Part shown: one piece after another, positions 1 through 12,524 of the stretch
How the letters are laid out: the number at the start of each line of letters is the position of its first letter
Numbering within the stretch: the stretch's first letter is position 1
Assembly (NCBI GenBank): GCA_002633005.1
Contig: NMRA01000019.1
Span: 222,557 to 286,556, forward strand
Reading direction: 5' to 3'
Length of the DNA stretch: 64,000 nt
Source: Phoronis australis
Lineage: Eukaryota > Phoronida > Phoronidae
Position numbers and translations under genes: made by a program
The notes under the pieces: generated by a model
Seen by the model: only the letters and a program-made list of their open reading frames with translations
Told to the model about the DNA's origin: nothing
Databases searched by the model: none

Positions 1-2922
1 GTATTGGGGACGATCAGAAGCTGAGGACGCCTGTGCTCGCGAGTAGGCCTACTGTGCGCTATGGTTGGCTAACGACTTGTGCGGTTGTGCTGAACAGAGA
101 CCGACTTCTTTGGTAGACATTTCGACGGCTTACGCCTTTACGGCGTAAAGGCTTTACGGTTACAGTAAGGTCTACACGTACTTAGGCCCACCAGGCGAAA
201 AGAATGGAAACGGTCACATCTGGAGCTTTTTGGACCTGACTCAACCACAGTTGTGGCTTCAAGCAGCTTGAATAGGCCACTTAACAATTGGTCAGCTGTC
301 CGAATCCATGTATAGAGAATGCAGATACTAGTAGGCATGGTGTTTCTTACGGGTAACATAGAAAACTGAGAATTGCCCATCTAAGCGCGGTGCAAACCAT
401 GGTGAGTCCTAGGGCCAGTTCCCAGAAACTGACTTACCCTGTAAGTTCATTTTTGACTTAAGTTTAAGATTTGTCCTAACTTCCAAACTTTGACACTTCC
501 ACATTCGCTAAGTAAGTCAAAATTAAGACAAAACTTATGTCCAACTTAAAATCTCTTTCTTGAATTGGTTTTGAGCCAAATTCAACTTTTATTTTAAAAT
601 CTGTTAAAAATTAATATTTGTCTTAGCTAAGTCAGCCCCAGATTTCCACAAAATGGGAAATAAAACGTGTCATTTGAACACTGTGATAATATGTGGCATC
701 TGCAATTAAATGCAAAATTATGAAATAGACTGCCATCTCACAGAGGAAGTTACTGACGTGCTGGCTAGTTGACTTAATCAATCCATAGAGGTTTAAGAAT
801 AGGGAGTAAAAATGTTTACATGGCAGCCAAAAAATAGGTTTTCTGATTTGGTGGACTGTTCCATAATGTTTATGCATTTTTTGTATCACTTATTTTTTCT
901 GGAGGACCAGCTCTATGATATTTGAACCACTCCCTATAGAAAGATAAAATATTCGGTGATTTAATAAAAAAACAATAAATTTATATCTACAGAATATTCA
1001 CAATTTACTTAAGGTATGGAAACAATTTTCAATATTGCAAGAAATGAACTTGTACATGTATTAAGGAATGATGATTCATTATTTTTTGCCAAAGCCATGT
1101 TACTTAAAATTCTATCAACAAAGATTTACTTTTGCAAAAAAAAGCGCAAGTTGAGTAAATGCGTGACTAGACTGGCGAAACAAATTTGATACTCTGTTTG
1201 AGCTGACCCTTGCTAATGACTGCATGAGATTTTGGAAGCACTTTCTGAGGAACTGGAGAATAGCTGAGATGAATTTATGAAAGGCCAATTGGTCAAAACC
1301 TGTCCCAGATGGATTGAACTTATAAAGAGAATAATCAACAAAACATTTTGCAAACTTGGGAAAATGTAACTATTTGAAGAAGTATATTTCAAAATTATTT
1401 CAATCAATTTTTTGGTGGAAGTACATATTAATTTAGTAAAACTTGTTACTTGAGGGATTTTGATTTACAGACATTAAACTGCCAAAATATTTCAACTTCA
1501 AGGTTAGAAGTTTTACAGGATGGTGCAGTGTATCTGTTCCCTGAATAAAATAAAAAATGATACAATACTTTGTTTGGATGACATCATTGCTGAATTTTTT
1601 AAATTGTTTTGAGTTGATATTTCTGTCTTTTAATATGATCCTTCAGTGGCAGCTTTTAAAGAAAACATTTGTGTGCTAGTCAGCATCAGGGTATAATATC
1701 AGTTTTTCTTCAGGGAAATAAACCCACATTTTTTTCATTATTGGACATCTACTTTTCTGTTAAAGGAACACTGTCGTTTTACAGCTGCAGTTTTGGGATT
1801 ATTGCTGGGTTAGATATTTTTGAAGTAACTTTGTCCAGAACTACTAGTTTAAGACAATAACAGTAGATTTTTAATTACAAATCGCTGTTGCCTTCTAGGT
1901 TTTCCCTGATATCAAGACCTGTGACTAAATACGCTTAAAATACTCGGCCATGTATTGAGAACGATATGGCTAGCCTACACAGCATTTGGCTACGACATGA
2001 GAGTTTTGGGTTTGATTCCACGTTAGTACTGATTTCAGAAAATGATGTGTTGCTGGCTGACAATGTCACTTTAAATAGGATGCATAAAATTCTTTCAAAG
2101 AATCTCGACGTCTTTATTTTTCACAGCGTTTTCACTACTGTTATGCACCATTCCTGTCCCGTTAAACTCAAGAAATTTCCAACGTCAATATCTAATCTAG
2201 AATCAAGTTCGAATCATTGAACTTGACAAACAAGCCTATTTTGCTGGTACTATACACAATGCTGTGGTAGTACGGTAAGTGGGACAGAGCTTGCAGTCAC
2301 ACAAAGGAATCAGCAGTTAAAATTTAAATCTAATTTCGGTGATAGTATTTCATAAACAACATCTTCATGACATTTGTTGAACATTGTTTGGAAATAGTAT
2401 TTTTTGAATATTGATAGTTAGGTGTCAGGCGTGTTGTTTACAACGTATTATTGCTGGATCATGTGATGTTATCAAATGAACGCAGACAATTAGGGAGCTG
2501 GACTATGTAAACATTGGTTTGCCAACTTTCTCCCCCTGCTATCACTGTCAAACTGAAAATGACACGGCTGGTAACCCGAAATCGGGAAGTTCACCCCTCA
2601 GCGGGGGAGCGTAGGCCTAACAATATGGTAACATTACTTTATAGTGTAGCTCGTGGTCGGATTTGATGTCAACCCTGTTGGATTTCTGTATACATGCTAT
2701 TGTTTAAGCAACTTTAGCTGGCAGATTTCTGGATAACTGTGATTCAGGGAAGTATTCCTGGATTTTGGATGCCTAATTGCTGTGTCCCTTTGTGACATTT
2801 GTATTTCTTTATTGAAAATGTTGAACGATGTTCATTGTTTTTAACTTTCTTATTTGATGTTAGTTTGAAAAGGTGGCATAACAGATTTTAACTGAGAAAC
2901 TAATTTATTTATATTCATACAG
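1..2922. other. non-coding stretch upstream of the aldo-keto reductase exons
   Basis: I see no exon here that I can support. The first coding exon of the downstream reductase should end in a Gly-Leu-Gly-Thr-Trp-Lys segment followed by a donor. I searched the plus strand for it and did not find it, so it may lie left of the window. The stretch holds one MITE copy (412-635), a short perfect hairpin near 124-150 (TTACGCC paired with GGCGTAA) and a GC-rich patch at about 2570-2620 with two small stems. The rest is AT-rich sequence without recognisable structure. Confidence 0.6.
412..635 (+). mobile_element. MITE copy 1 (CTTAAG-rich family, 3' end truncated)
   Basis: About 225 bp related to the copies at 35952-36200, 37274-37515 and 56163-56360. 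It shares the left terminus (GGGCCAGTTCCCAGAAACTG) and the right subterminal GTCTTAGCTAAGTCAG, but the outer right inverted terminus is missing. It has many ACTTAAGT-like words and no coding capacity. Family membership is seen directly from the shared sequence; the transposon superfamily is unknown. Confidence 0.75.
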
Positions 2923-5900
2923 TCCAAGCCAGGAGAGGTGTCTGCGGCTGTGAAGAGCGCCATAGACGACGGTTACCGCCATATTGATTGTGCTTGGATT
3001 TATGGTAATGAGGCAGAGGTGGGAACTGGCTTGAAACAAGCGTTTGAATCTGGCGTTGTGGAGCGAAAAGATGTCTTCATCACCAGTAAGGTATGAATTA
3101 TAGGTGGCTGATTTTTATTGATACGAACTTTGCCGACGTCCAAGGCATCAAGGTTGTGCCTGATGTATTGGGGAGGTAAAATTGGTTACTTCTCCAAATT
3201 CTCATTTAAATTCTGCAGTGTGATTTGATTGTAGACATTATGCTTGATCTATATGGTGTGTTTTCAGCTGTGGAACACATTCCATCGGCACCAAGATGTC
3301 AAGGAAACTCTGAAGGAATCCTTAAAAAACCTGGGCCTGGACTACCTTGATCTTTATTTAATTCACTGGCCAATGGCTTACAAGGTAAATTGATTGCTTA
3401 AAGGTCGCTGTCTGCCTTCGTTACCAAAGTTTTTTTAAGATAACTTTTCAACTATTTATAGTAAATCTGTAAAACTATGCTTTTTATAAAATCCTTGGGA
3501 ACCAGAGAATCTCATTTTGCGCACCTCAGAATCTGCTGGTTAGATCAAAGACACCGGCATGCTGTTGTGGTTAATTAAATCACCCAGGCTACAGCTGCTA
3601 CCGTTCTCTAGATAATGAAACTTATAATAAACACATTGGGGCAACAATAGTATTATTAAATTTTTGTTTTGAAAGTTTGTTAATTGCATATTTGAATAGT
3701 TTGTGAAAAGCACACGTGACACCGTTTTTGAAAAGCTTGAGTATTGATATGCTTTTAAATGAATTGTTTTGGCAGGCAGTGTTTGCCTGTTAAATGAATT
3801 CAAGTATGTTTTGTAAGACGCTCGTTGTGTAAATGTTAGTTATTTAGATGTAATGCAAGTAAAGGGATTCAGTGTAGGTGATTCAATGATCTGTTGTGTT
3901 TACACTGTATTTTTCTGGCTTTGCTATCTAGAGCAATAAGGTCACATCTAATTGAGAAACATACCTTATGGGCATGACCAAAGTTGTATTGATTTAATGT
4001 TGTGAAAAAATTATGCATGTGTGAGATCTAAACTATCAACATAGTGTAAACAAGTAAGAGTGGGTGTGAAAAGTATACTAAGCTCTAAAGTGATGTAAAT
4101 CTCACAGGAAGGTGGAGAGGCTGTTCCCAAGGATGAAAATGGTAAACGTCTGTACTCCAACTCTGGCTATATGGATGCTTGGAAGGTAAGAGTGTGCTAT
4201 GCTTAGGCCTTATCAGGTAAGAATATGCCATGCTTAGACCTTATTAGGTAAGAGTATGCTATGCTTAGACCTTATCAGGTAAGCTGCAGAATGTACTTGA
4301 GATTATTGCTATGTACTTTACAACAGTCTTACATAATCGCTGTGCACTTGGCGCACAAGTGAGTATGTCAAATATGACAGTTATCATTGGTGCTATGGTT
4401 GATAGCTGGTAAGATGAGATTGTCAATTATGTAACATGGACTCTGTGTACTCATCATTTGCTTGCAAAAAGCTGGGAAAATATTCTTTGCTTCCCATATG
4501 CTGAATTTAAACCGCAAGGAACCAGCCTTCTGTCAGAAATAACTTAATTTTGACTTGGTGCTGTTTGAAACCGGTCTCAATGTTCATTACTCAGATTAGA
4601 AGGGATTTCTGAGCTATTCGAAGAACCGGCAGTAGTTATTCCTAAAGGCCCAGGGCCAGCCCATAGCCTAGCTGGTTAAGACAAATTACTGTAACTGAGC
4701 CTTGTTTCAATCAACAGCAAACTTTGAGCTCTTCAAAGTCCCAGAAATGACTTTGAACCGAGTTTTCCGATATGCACAATTGATTAAATACACGGCACTT
4801 GTCGTTATTAACAGTCTTTATTCCGTTACGTTCGTATCCTCAGAACAAAGTTTGACACTCAACAGAACATTGGTGAAGCAACTGACCATGAGACATGATT
4901 AAAAGACACACGATATTTTGAAACATACGGTACTTGTTTCATTCTCAAGTGGAAATAAAATGACGCAGTAATACCACTGCAGAGCAAAAGCTGGAGACAT
5001 ACACAGTGGGAATTAGGAAAAGTTGAGACCATGGCAAGTGCTAGACATTAAAGAAGTTCATTTTGACAACCACTTTGAACAGACATGTATAAGTTTTGAA
5101 AATTTTTCATAATTCAGTCATTTAATTACATACTTCTTCGAAATAAGATACGATAAATAGTGCAGTCCGTTTGTACTGGTCTTTTGAAGCCTATGATTAC
5201 TTGAAAATGTTATTAGCTCTGTGTGTTCTGTAATGAACAACTATGAAGAGTGAAATAGGGTGACGTCAAAGGTCTCTGTCAACTTCAAGTACAACTTAAC
5301 TTTGCAAGACATGATTTTTCAGAGTCAGTTAATATTCATTGCTTTAAAGTCTCACAAGCTTATGACACAATATGGTATGAACATGTAATGTTGTGTTTTC
5401 TCATGTTTTCAAGAGCTATTTCTTAGCTTTACCGTTAGACTTGTTTTGAAAAATTGCAGGTATTCACAACAATATTTAAAGCTTTTGAAAAATGAAAAGG
5501 AGTAATTTTGGCAGACTACTATTGTCTAAAATTTGTTATACACCAATAAATTTGTGTATTAGGGGTAAGCCTTTGGCAGATACAAAATGGCGTTTTATCT
5601 TTTTAATTGATTTTTGCTGTCCCAATTTAAAAAATTCATGCTTTGTAACCGTGATTTTCATTCAAGGCAATGGAAGAATGTGTCAAAGAAGGTCTTGTCA
5701 GATCAATTGGTTTATCAAACTTCAACAGTCAACAGATCCAAGAGGTTTATGATAAGGCTACTGTCAAGCCAGCTGTCATTCAAGTGGAGATTCATGCCTA
5801 CTTCAGCCAGCGACCTCTGGTGGATTTCTGCCATAAGCTGGGTTTGGCAGTGACTGCTTATAGTCCACTGGCTAATCCCACAATCCCGTGGTATGACTTG

Positions 5901-8900
5901 GGAGTTTTCAGCTCTATTTACCTACTTGGTCTCTGGAGACCCTGATTTTCTGTTTTCCAAAAACAATTATAAATCTGGTTGCAGACATCAAATTCTTTTC
6001 TTTCCATTTTGTGTATTAGCAAATTCTCTTTTAATATTTCAAAATGAAAAAAACATATATTGATCTGGAAATTGTCTTATTAAGTTTATCCACTAAGCTT
6101 GCCATGGCTCCATTTTGCCTGATACGTTTCTGCACATCTTCAGAACCAGAGAAAGAACAGTAATGTACCACCTTCAGAAAGAATAAACAATTACCTGTAC
6201 ATTTCCGCTACAAATGATCGTTGGTAGCCAGGATTTGCAGCAAGAATCACGGATTTGGATGAAGTATACTTGGCAATTAAAAACTATAAATTACTGGAAT
6301 TAAGGTATCTAGCAACTTATAATTATGTGAATTCCGTTTGAAAGCTCTAATTCTGTAAAAGAAATCAGATTCTGTCTTGTTATCACAAAAATCTGAGTCT
6401 CGAGAGTAGTGTGCCAGGGCATGATTTTAATTTCTAGTGAAAATGAACATCTGTCTAGTCAGTACTCACTTCTACTATTGGTAGTGGTGATGCTTGGAAA
6501 GTGGCATTACTTCAATTGTTCAAAGGTGAAACCAGTGTGTTGATGATAAGAACAAGTTTGTCCTACCAACTGAATTAGAAATTCCTTTCATTGTTTGAGT
6601 TAACACTGCTCATGGATGCAGAAGTTTCCTATGGTGATATATTATTAATCACTCAAGATGTAACCTTGTGTTTTACCAGGGCCAAAGAGGGAGATGCCAA
6701 ACTCTTAGATGACGCTAATTTGTCCGAGATTGCAAAGAGAGTCGGTCGGTCACCAGCTCAGGTGCTGCTACGTTACCTGTTACAGCGTAACATCATCGTC
6801 ATCCCAAAAAGTGTCACCCCCAGCAGGATCAAGCAGAATATACAGGTAAGTCGAGCATTATTTGTAAGAAATGCAAAATGTTTCTCAGTGCGCCAAGTCG
6901 TGGGTGAAACAGCACTTTTGTCAAGTTATGTATGAGGTTGTTAGTCAGTCCTTTGTACCATGCTATGGTACGGTTTCTTCAAATTATAACACAATATCAC
7001 AGAACAATGAAATTCAATTTTATCACCATTTTCAACATGAGTAAACAAGAAGATATATTTACTTGAAAGCTTTATGTAGTTCGACTGGCATCAGCAAACA
7101 CAACAAGATTTTGAGCATTTTTGGCAATGCACTGAGCATTGATTGGAAAGAACAAAGAAATGGCAATTTCGGCCGGCCATTCCTTTTGTTCGGATTCAAG
7201 GAAACTTTACCGCATAGGTCATTCAAGCCATTCACTAACACCTAGTATGCTCAGAGACTAGACTTCCACCGAATTTTCAGGTTCAAGATTTCACCTGCAT
7301 CAAGTTAATGTCACCACTAATAATGGTAGGAATGAATCAGTGCATTGTGTGAAGTCTTCAAGAAACAAGTGTGCTTCCCGAAGTAACCCTGAAACTATCA
7401 AGTCTTATAGTGTGCTAGCAAAATTTCACTGTCGTAATTTCCTAGCTCTTTTTCAGGTATTTGACTTTGAGCTCAGCGAAGAAGACATGAATATCATCGC
7501 TGGTTTCAACCGTGACTTTCGACAATGCCATCTTGAGTGGTAAGTGTGTTTGAGTGGACGCATGTTTGTGAAAGGTGACGCGTAAGTGGCCTCTGACAGT
7601 GAGAGTGCTCCAGAATAGTAGTTTTCCTTGCTTGGAATGACATGCATTTTAAAGTTATGCAGTATCCTAAAAAAATGGCCAAATTTTGCTCCCATTTGAA
7701 CATGATATACCAGAAATATTTGATTGAATTCATATGAAACTTTCAAATTCTACGCTTTATTCACTTTTTTCAAACACTGTTAAGAATTGTTTTCAAAATG
7801 TTCCACTTTTGTATAAGAGGCTAGACTTTTATGAGAAAATTCAAAATTTGCCCATAATGAAACCAAAGTGATAATTTAGAAAACTACGATAGTGATTTTA
7901 TCTTGGACATTTAGATTAAACAAAATTTGGCCTTTTTCCTACATTTTACTAAAAAGACATGGTCATGATACCCAAGTGGTTGTACTTTATTGGTAAAAGT
8001 CAAAAATCAAATTCTGCAATTTCTACATTCAAAAAATAGTTAGTTTTAGTTTTGTAGTTATGTGGCTAAATGCAGACTTGCGGTGGTCCCACATAACCTA
8101 AATGTAGAAGGATAATGGAAAAATGTTGGAATTTTAAAAGGTCCAACAGTTTTCCAGTAATGTTGAGGACTTTGATGTGGTACAAGGTTCTTTAACTGAA
8201 CAAAGAAAATTATTTTCAATTGAAGTTCAAGGTTTTTTAACGCCGTGCTGTAATGTCTACGTTTTATTTGAGGTCTATTTTTAATTTTAGAACAGGTCTA
8301 AAGGACGAAAACCTAATGTCGGGCTTTTCAACCTTGGATTTGTTTTTTATTACTGTATAACCTTGCAATTGAGCGCATGAGCGTAACTGTAGAGATATGC
8401 CAAATTCCAGAAGTTAGGTGCATGCGCTTATGTGGGACTTATGAGTGTTAAAATTTTGCGGAAAAAACGGATTGTTCTGCATATAGGAATGAAAAGAATC
8501 CTACGCTTGCACTCTCAGCAGTGGAGTTGCCCAAACGGGACCGGTTCACTAAATTTAAAAGGTGGTGCTATCTTCAAAAAAATCATCCGCCTTCAGCTGA
8601 TGTTATAATTCCCTGGAGATAAACTTGGGCGAACAGATGTAAATTTTTCAAAGATTTTAACAGCATGCAAGCATGTTTGAATACTTTGTGAAAGTACACG
8701 TGGCTACTAGGTTTTTGAATTTTGAAAATCAGACAAGAAACACGACTTGTATTACCTAAAACTAGAAAGCAGTGCACTGTCAGTGTTTTGGTTCGTTAAT
8801 TATGCTGGGGCGCAACATAATGGGTCAGTTACCAAGGGCCATAAACCAGCAGTTGGAAATTGAGGAAAGTCAAGTGTCATGATACACTTCTGGACATGAG

Positions 8901-9021
8901 TTCATGCGTCATCTGCAAGGTTATATGGTTACAGTCTTGCATTCATTGTTATTAAATTATGTTTGCCTTATTTTGTAGGGATAGCGACCATCCAAACTAC
9001 CCATTCAGTATTCCCTTCTGA
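2923..9021 (+). CDS. aldo-keto reductase, AKR1-type (5' exon missing)
   Basis: NADPH-dependent cytosolic carbonyl reductase of the (alpha/beta)8-barrel AKR1 family. Seven coding exons join in frame: 2923-3090, 3268-3384, 4108-4185, 5667-5890, 6680-6845, 7457-7539, 8979-9021. All have AG acceptors and GT donors, and the stop is TGA at 9019-9021. The joined product is 292 residues against about 315-325 for the family, so some 25-30 N-terminal residues (first strand, GLGTW region) lie in an exon not found here. The catalytic tetrad is intact: Asp in HIDCA (2986-2988), Tyr in IYGNE (3001-3003), Lys in FITSK (3088-3090), His in LIHWP (3364-3366). GLSNFN and the cofactor-binding [10 protein letters not shown] motif are also present. 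The C-terminus ends [10 protein letters not shown], recalling the HP-YPF ending of AKR1A/AKR1B enzymes. The substrate cannot be read from the sequence, and the exact AKR1 subclass is uncertain. Confidence 0.95.
4185..4284 (+). repeat. 31-bp tandem repeat that copies the exon donor site
   Basis: Three 31-bp units (4185-4215, 4216-4246, 4247-4277) and a partial fourth start exactly at the end of the reductase exon 4108-4185. Each unit begins GGTAAG, so the genuine 5' splice site is followed by three further GTAAG sites at 31-nt steps. Using a downstream copy would add 31, 62 or 93 nt to the exon. The true donor is supported by reading frame (Trp-Lys joined to Ala-Met-Glu-Glu). Confidence 0.85.
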
Positions 9022-9302
9022 AGACCACCATCGAGCTGTCGAGTCTACTATGGTTGAATTCTATCTTTAAGCTCAGTGCTACTATCTAAATTAGGACAAA
9101 TCACATGATGAAATGCAACTTTGCCTGGAAAATCTGTTTAATTATATAAGCATGTTTTTCTTGTTTTATCATTAAGTTTTGTCAATTCTTTGGTCATTTA
9201 AAACCTTTATAGCTATCAAATTTCAATTTGTTTTTTTAAATTTAGATGGGATTACAAAGGAGAATTTTGAGATTCTTTAGTGTAGTTATTCACTGAAAGA
9301 TC

Positions 9303-9466
9303 TCATCATGTGACAGATCACGTTATGTGACAGATCGCGTCATGTGACAGATTGCGTCGTGACAGATCGCGTCATGTGACAGATCGCGTCATGTGACAGA
9401 TCACATAGCATGACAAATCACATCATGTGACAGATCACGTCATGTGACAGATCACGTCACGTGACA
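9303..9466 (+). repeat. 17-bp minisatellite in the reductase 3' UTR
   Basis: About ten imperfect units of the type GTCATGTGACAGATCGC (one shortened to 15 bp). The array lies between the stop codon (9021) and the first polyadenylation signal (9620), so it should be transcribed. Every unit holds a GTCAYGTGAC-like near-palindrome. The last unit contains GTCACGTGAC, which equals the E-box/CLEAR-type consensus bound by bHLH-zip factors; binding here is only inferred. Confidence 0.85.
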
Positions 9467-9619
9467 AGTGTTAGCAAGTTGTTTACCAACGTTATATCTA
9501 CATCAGGTAGGCTACTCCTGTTGCTATGAAGTAGATATGACCAGCAACAGCTATTGGCCGAGAACTTGGGTGTGACTGTTTATTTACGATTTGTTATTGT
9601 TATTATGGCATTGTCTTTA

Positions 9620-9625
9620 AATAAA
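9620..9625 (+). terminator. polyadenylation signal, reductase gene
   Basis: AATAAA about 600 nt after the stop codon. A second AATAAA lies at 9777-9782. Either could end the transcript, giving a 3' UTR of roughly 0.6-0.8 kb that includes the minisatellite. Confidence 0.5.
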
Positions 9626-9782
9626 CAAATACCACCCAAAATTTTCCTGCACATTTTTATATGTCAAGACTCCCCCAAAAGTAAACGAACACATTTACAT
9701 ATTGCATATATTTTTAATCAAAGCTTGACAAAATCAAACCACCTCCATTATTTTAATTCGTTGCTTTGTATTTTTCAATAAA

Positions 9783-12524
9783 ATTTGTTATACATCTCAA
9801 TTGATAAATAGAATGCGTGAACATTTTAGCAGCTCTGGTTTCACGCATCTATAATATTAGCCCTGCTTACACCAATATGATGTTAACGTAAAATGCAAAT
9901 GGCAGCAATGTGAGAGTTAAAATCCCCATGCAGCGCCACCTACTAGTCCATCACGCAGCGCTAATTTGGTTAAGCTCAAATAAATCGAGACTGTGGCTGT
10001 GAATCTTGTCGTCGCAAGCAGTGACTGAACTCCTTTCAGTACATGTGGTTATCACTGTAATTAGGAATACTAGGACTCGCAGGACCTATAGGAAAAATAT
10101 TCAAATTTCTCCAAATTTCGAAACGTTTCATCTCAGAAATGACACCAGATTTGCATGAAATGTTATTGATACTAGAATTTATGCATTGTTCTACAACATG
10201 ATTTAGGAATTATTGATTTGCTTCTGCACGAGGGACTTCTATGAAGTTGCAAGACAAGAAGACGGAATAACTTGGCTGTGACAGCATTGTTGACACTTCA
10301 TGAACATTTATTTCACATGAAGTATGGTCGCGTTACTGATAACTTTTGTTTTGTAATGGGAGTCTTTTTTAACTAAATTTTATTGAAACGTCATGGCCAC
10401 ATCGATGACAGAATGTTAGTGAAATTGTACGAGCTTTCTGCATTCAGAAAATATATACTTTTTGTGTTGAAAATTTCTAGATACTTTGATGAATACAGAC
10501 TTGTTAATATCCTACATAATATCAGGAAGAGATAATATTCATAAATATAATAGTCCCACCTCAAAACATAAACCAAACCAAAAGATGGCGCTGTATGCGG
10601 CTTGAAAGCGATTACATTGGTTCAAGTTTTTGGTCAGCATATGTTCCTTATTATACCCATCAACACCATGGACTGTGCGGATTTCACTGATTGCATGAAC
10701 AGAAAGATCCACTGTTGCTTACTCGATTTATTTGGTTAATTAGAGCTGCATGATACTTACAACATGTTGAGACATTCTCACATGCAGACTGCACAACTGT
10801 AACCGTGTTTGAACAGTAGGTACCTGTAGCATAACACTGTTCTGATAATGAACAACATTCATTATAGAAATTAATGGGTCTTACACGAGACTATTTAACA
10901 TACTCTACATGTACTATGGTACATAATATATTTCAAGTAAAACAACTTCTACCACTGGCAATGCCTAATTCATGCGAATCTTTGTCTCCAGCTCTAATGC
11001 CCCTTTGGATACAAATAAATTCCACCATTGAAATCTAGTTGTTTGCTTCCCCGTTAGAAAAAATTCTGTCGTGCTTAACAAAACGGACATTAGTATCCTT
11101 CAACTTCAGCAAGCTGAAGATAGGTGGAGAGGTCAATACAACTGTGATAGTCAGAAGAAACGTGCCCACATTTTGAGAACCAGTTTTCTCCATTGAACAC
11201 CTGGCATCAAACTGGTTGTCAAAATGCAGGCATGTTTTATCGGACTATTGCCCAATGCAGCTAGCCTACTGTATGTGGTAATAAAGCCAAATAATTTTAT
11301 GCACCATTAACCAGTCAGCATTTAACTGAATTGTGGGTTGTTAAAACTATACTGCGGAGGGTGGCAGAGTAATGAGTCAAAAGAGTAACTTAAAATAAAT
11401 AAGAAAATAGCATGTCAAGCCCTATGTACATTTTAACCAATGAATAATATTAAATGCATATTTCTCATTTAGTAAAAACAATTCAAAACTTTGCAAACAA
11501 AAGTATGGTCACCGATCGATAAGTTCACACCTGACAAAAATGAGTATTGGAAACTAGCATAGACACAGAGACAATGTAGGCTGTGTGTCTAAGGAAACAA
11601 GTGAACAACGCAGTAATTACCAAAAAATGACTCAATTTCTTCTTGCCCAATGACAATAAAAATTTCAGTGCAACAATTGGTAGCTAAATTAGAATTTTCC
11701 TTTCGCAGCATGTTTTAACATGCTGTAAATTGGTTAAAACCCTCTGAAACTCGTTTGCCTTTTCCACTAAGTTTGTGAAACAAGCTCAAGACTTTCGCCA
11801 TAACTTCTTTTGACACAACTTGCTTCAAATAATCCAGCTTTGTATGATGTATTGGCATATGAGATTCCAGTACTACAACGTGAAGGAGTTATCTAATTAA
11901 TTTTTATGAACGGGGGCCAATTATTGATGGGTTATAAGTAGGCGATACTTGAAAATTTTAGTATCCCTTGATCTGCCAACTTAAGTTGCGCATAACTATT
12001 ATTACACAAAAATCTTTGCATTGAGAATGCTAGAGGTGAGACAAAAAGCTAAAAACATTAGGAAAAATGCTTCCATGGGCACAATAACTGGCACTAGTAA
12101 TGAGAAAAAAAATACAAAATCTCACCAAAGTAGGAGATATATTTGAGAATTTTAACGTGTCGTCTAATTTAGAGCCTTCTGCTCTTGCCTGGTCAGCTGC
12201 CGCACTTCATCTGATCACAGCAATCGACAGTTCCTTAAGTTTAGATCTTTTTAACTCTTGGCCAGTTAGGGTGAAGCCTGTTCAACACAATTTCACCACA
12301 AATGACAAAACTGTGATCTTGACAAGATTTCGTAATTGCTTAGAAAACTATATTGCATTTTTCCTGACACTTGGGATAGAGAAGTCACACAAACAGCTCA
12401 AGATTCTTCTTACAGAGCAAAAATACAAACACAGTTTTCATGAGTAATGAAACCAAATGTCACTTAAGTCATCCATATATCAATTCTTGAGTCATCCTTC
12501 AGTCAAAATTTACCATGGGTAGAT
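9783..12524. other. convergent intergenic region / 3' UTR of the PH-domain gene
   Basis: This lies between the tail ends of two convergent genes. No coding exon is supported; the 115-codon open frame at 12100-12447 (+) is of a length expected by chance in this composition. Minus-strand AATAAA words occur at 10727-10732 and 10378-10383 and could end the PH-domain transcript, which would give it a long 3' UTR. A CTCF-like motif lies at 9933-9946 on the minus strand. Confidence 0.5.

Noticed and set aside
398-405. ATG immediately followed by GTGAGT as a possible first exon for the reductase
   Set aside because: It would supply only Met and omit the GLGTW strand that every family member has; it lies just before a MITE, and nothing else supports it.
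12100-12447. 115-codon plus-strand open frame
   Set aside because: It lies in the probable 3' UTR of the minus-strand PH-domain gene and shows no recognisable domain; such lengths are expected by chance in this composition.
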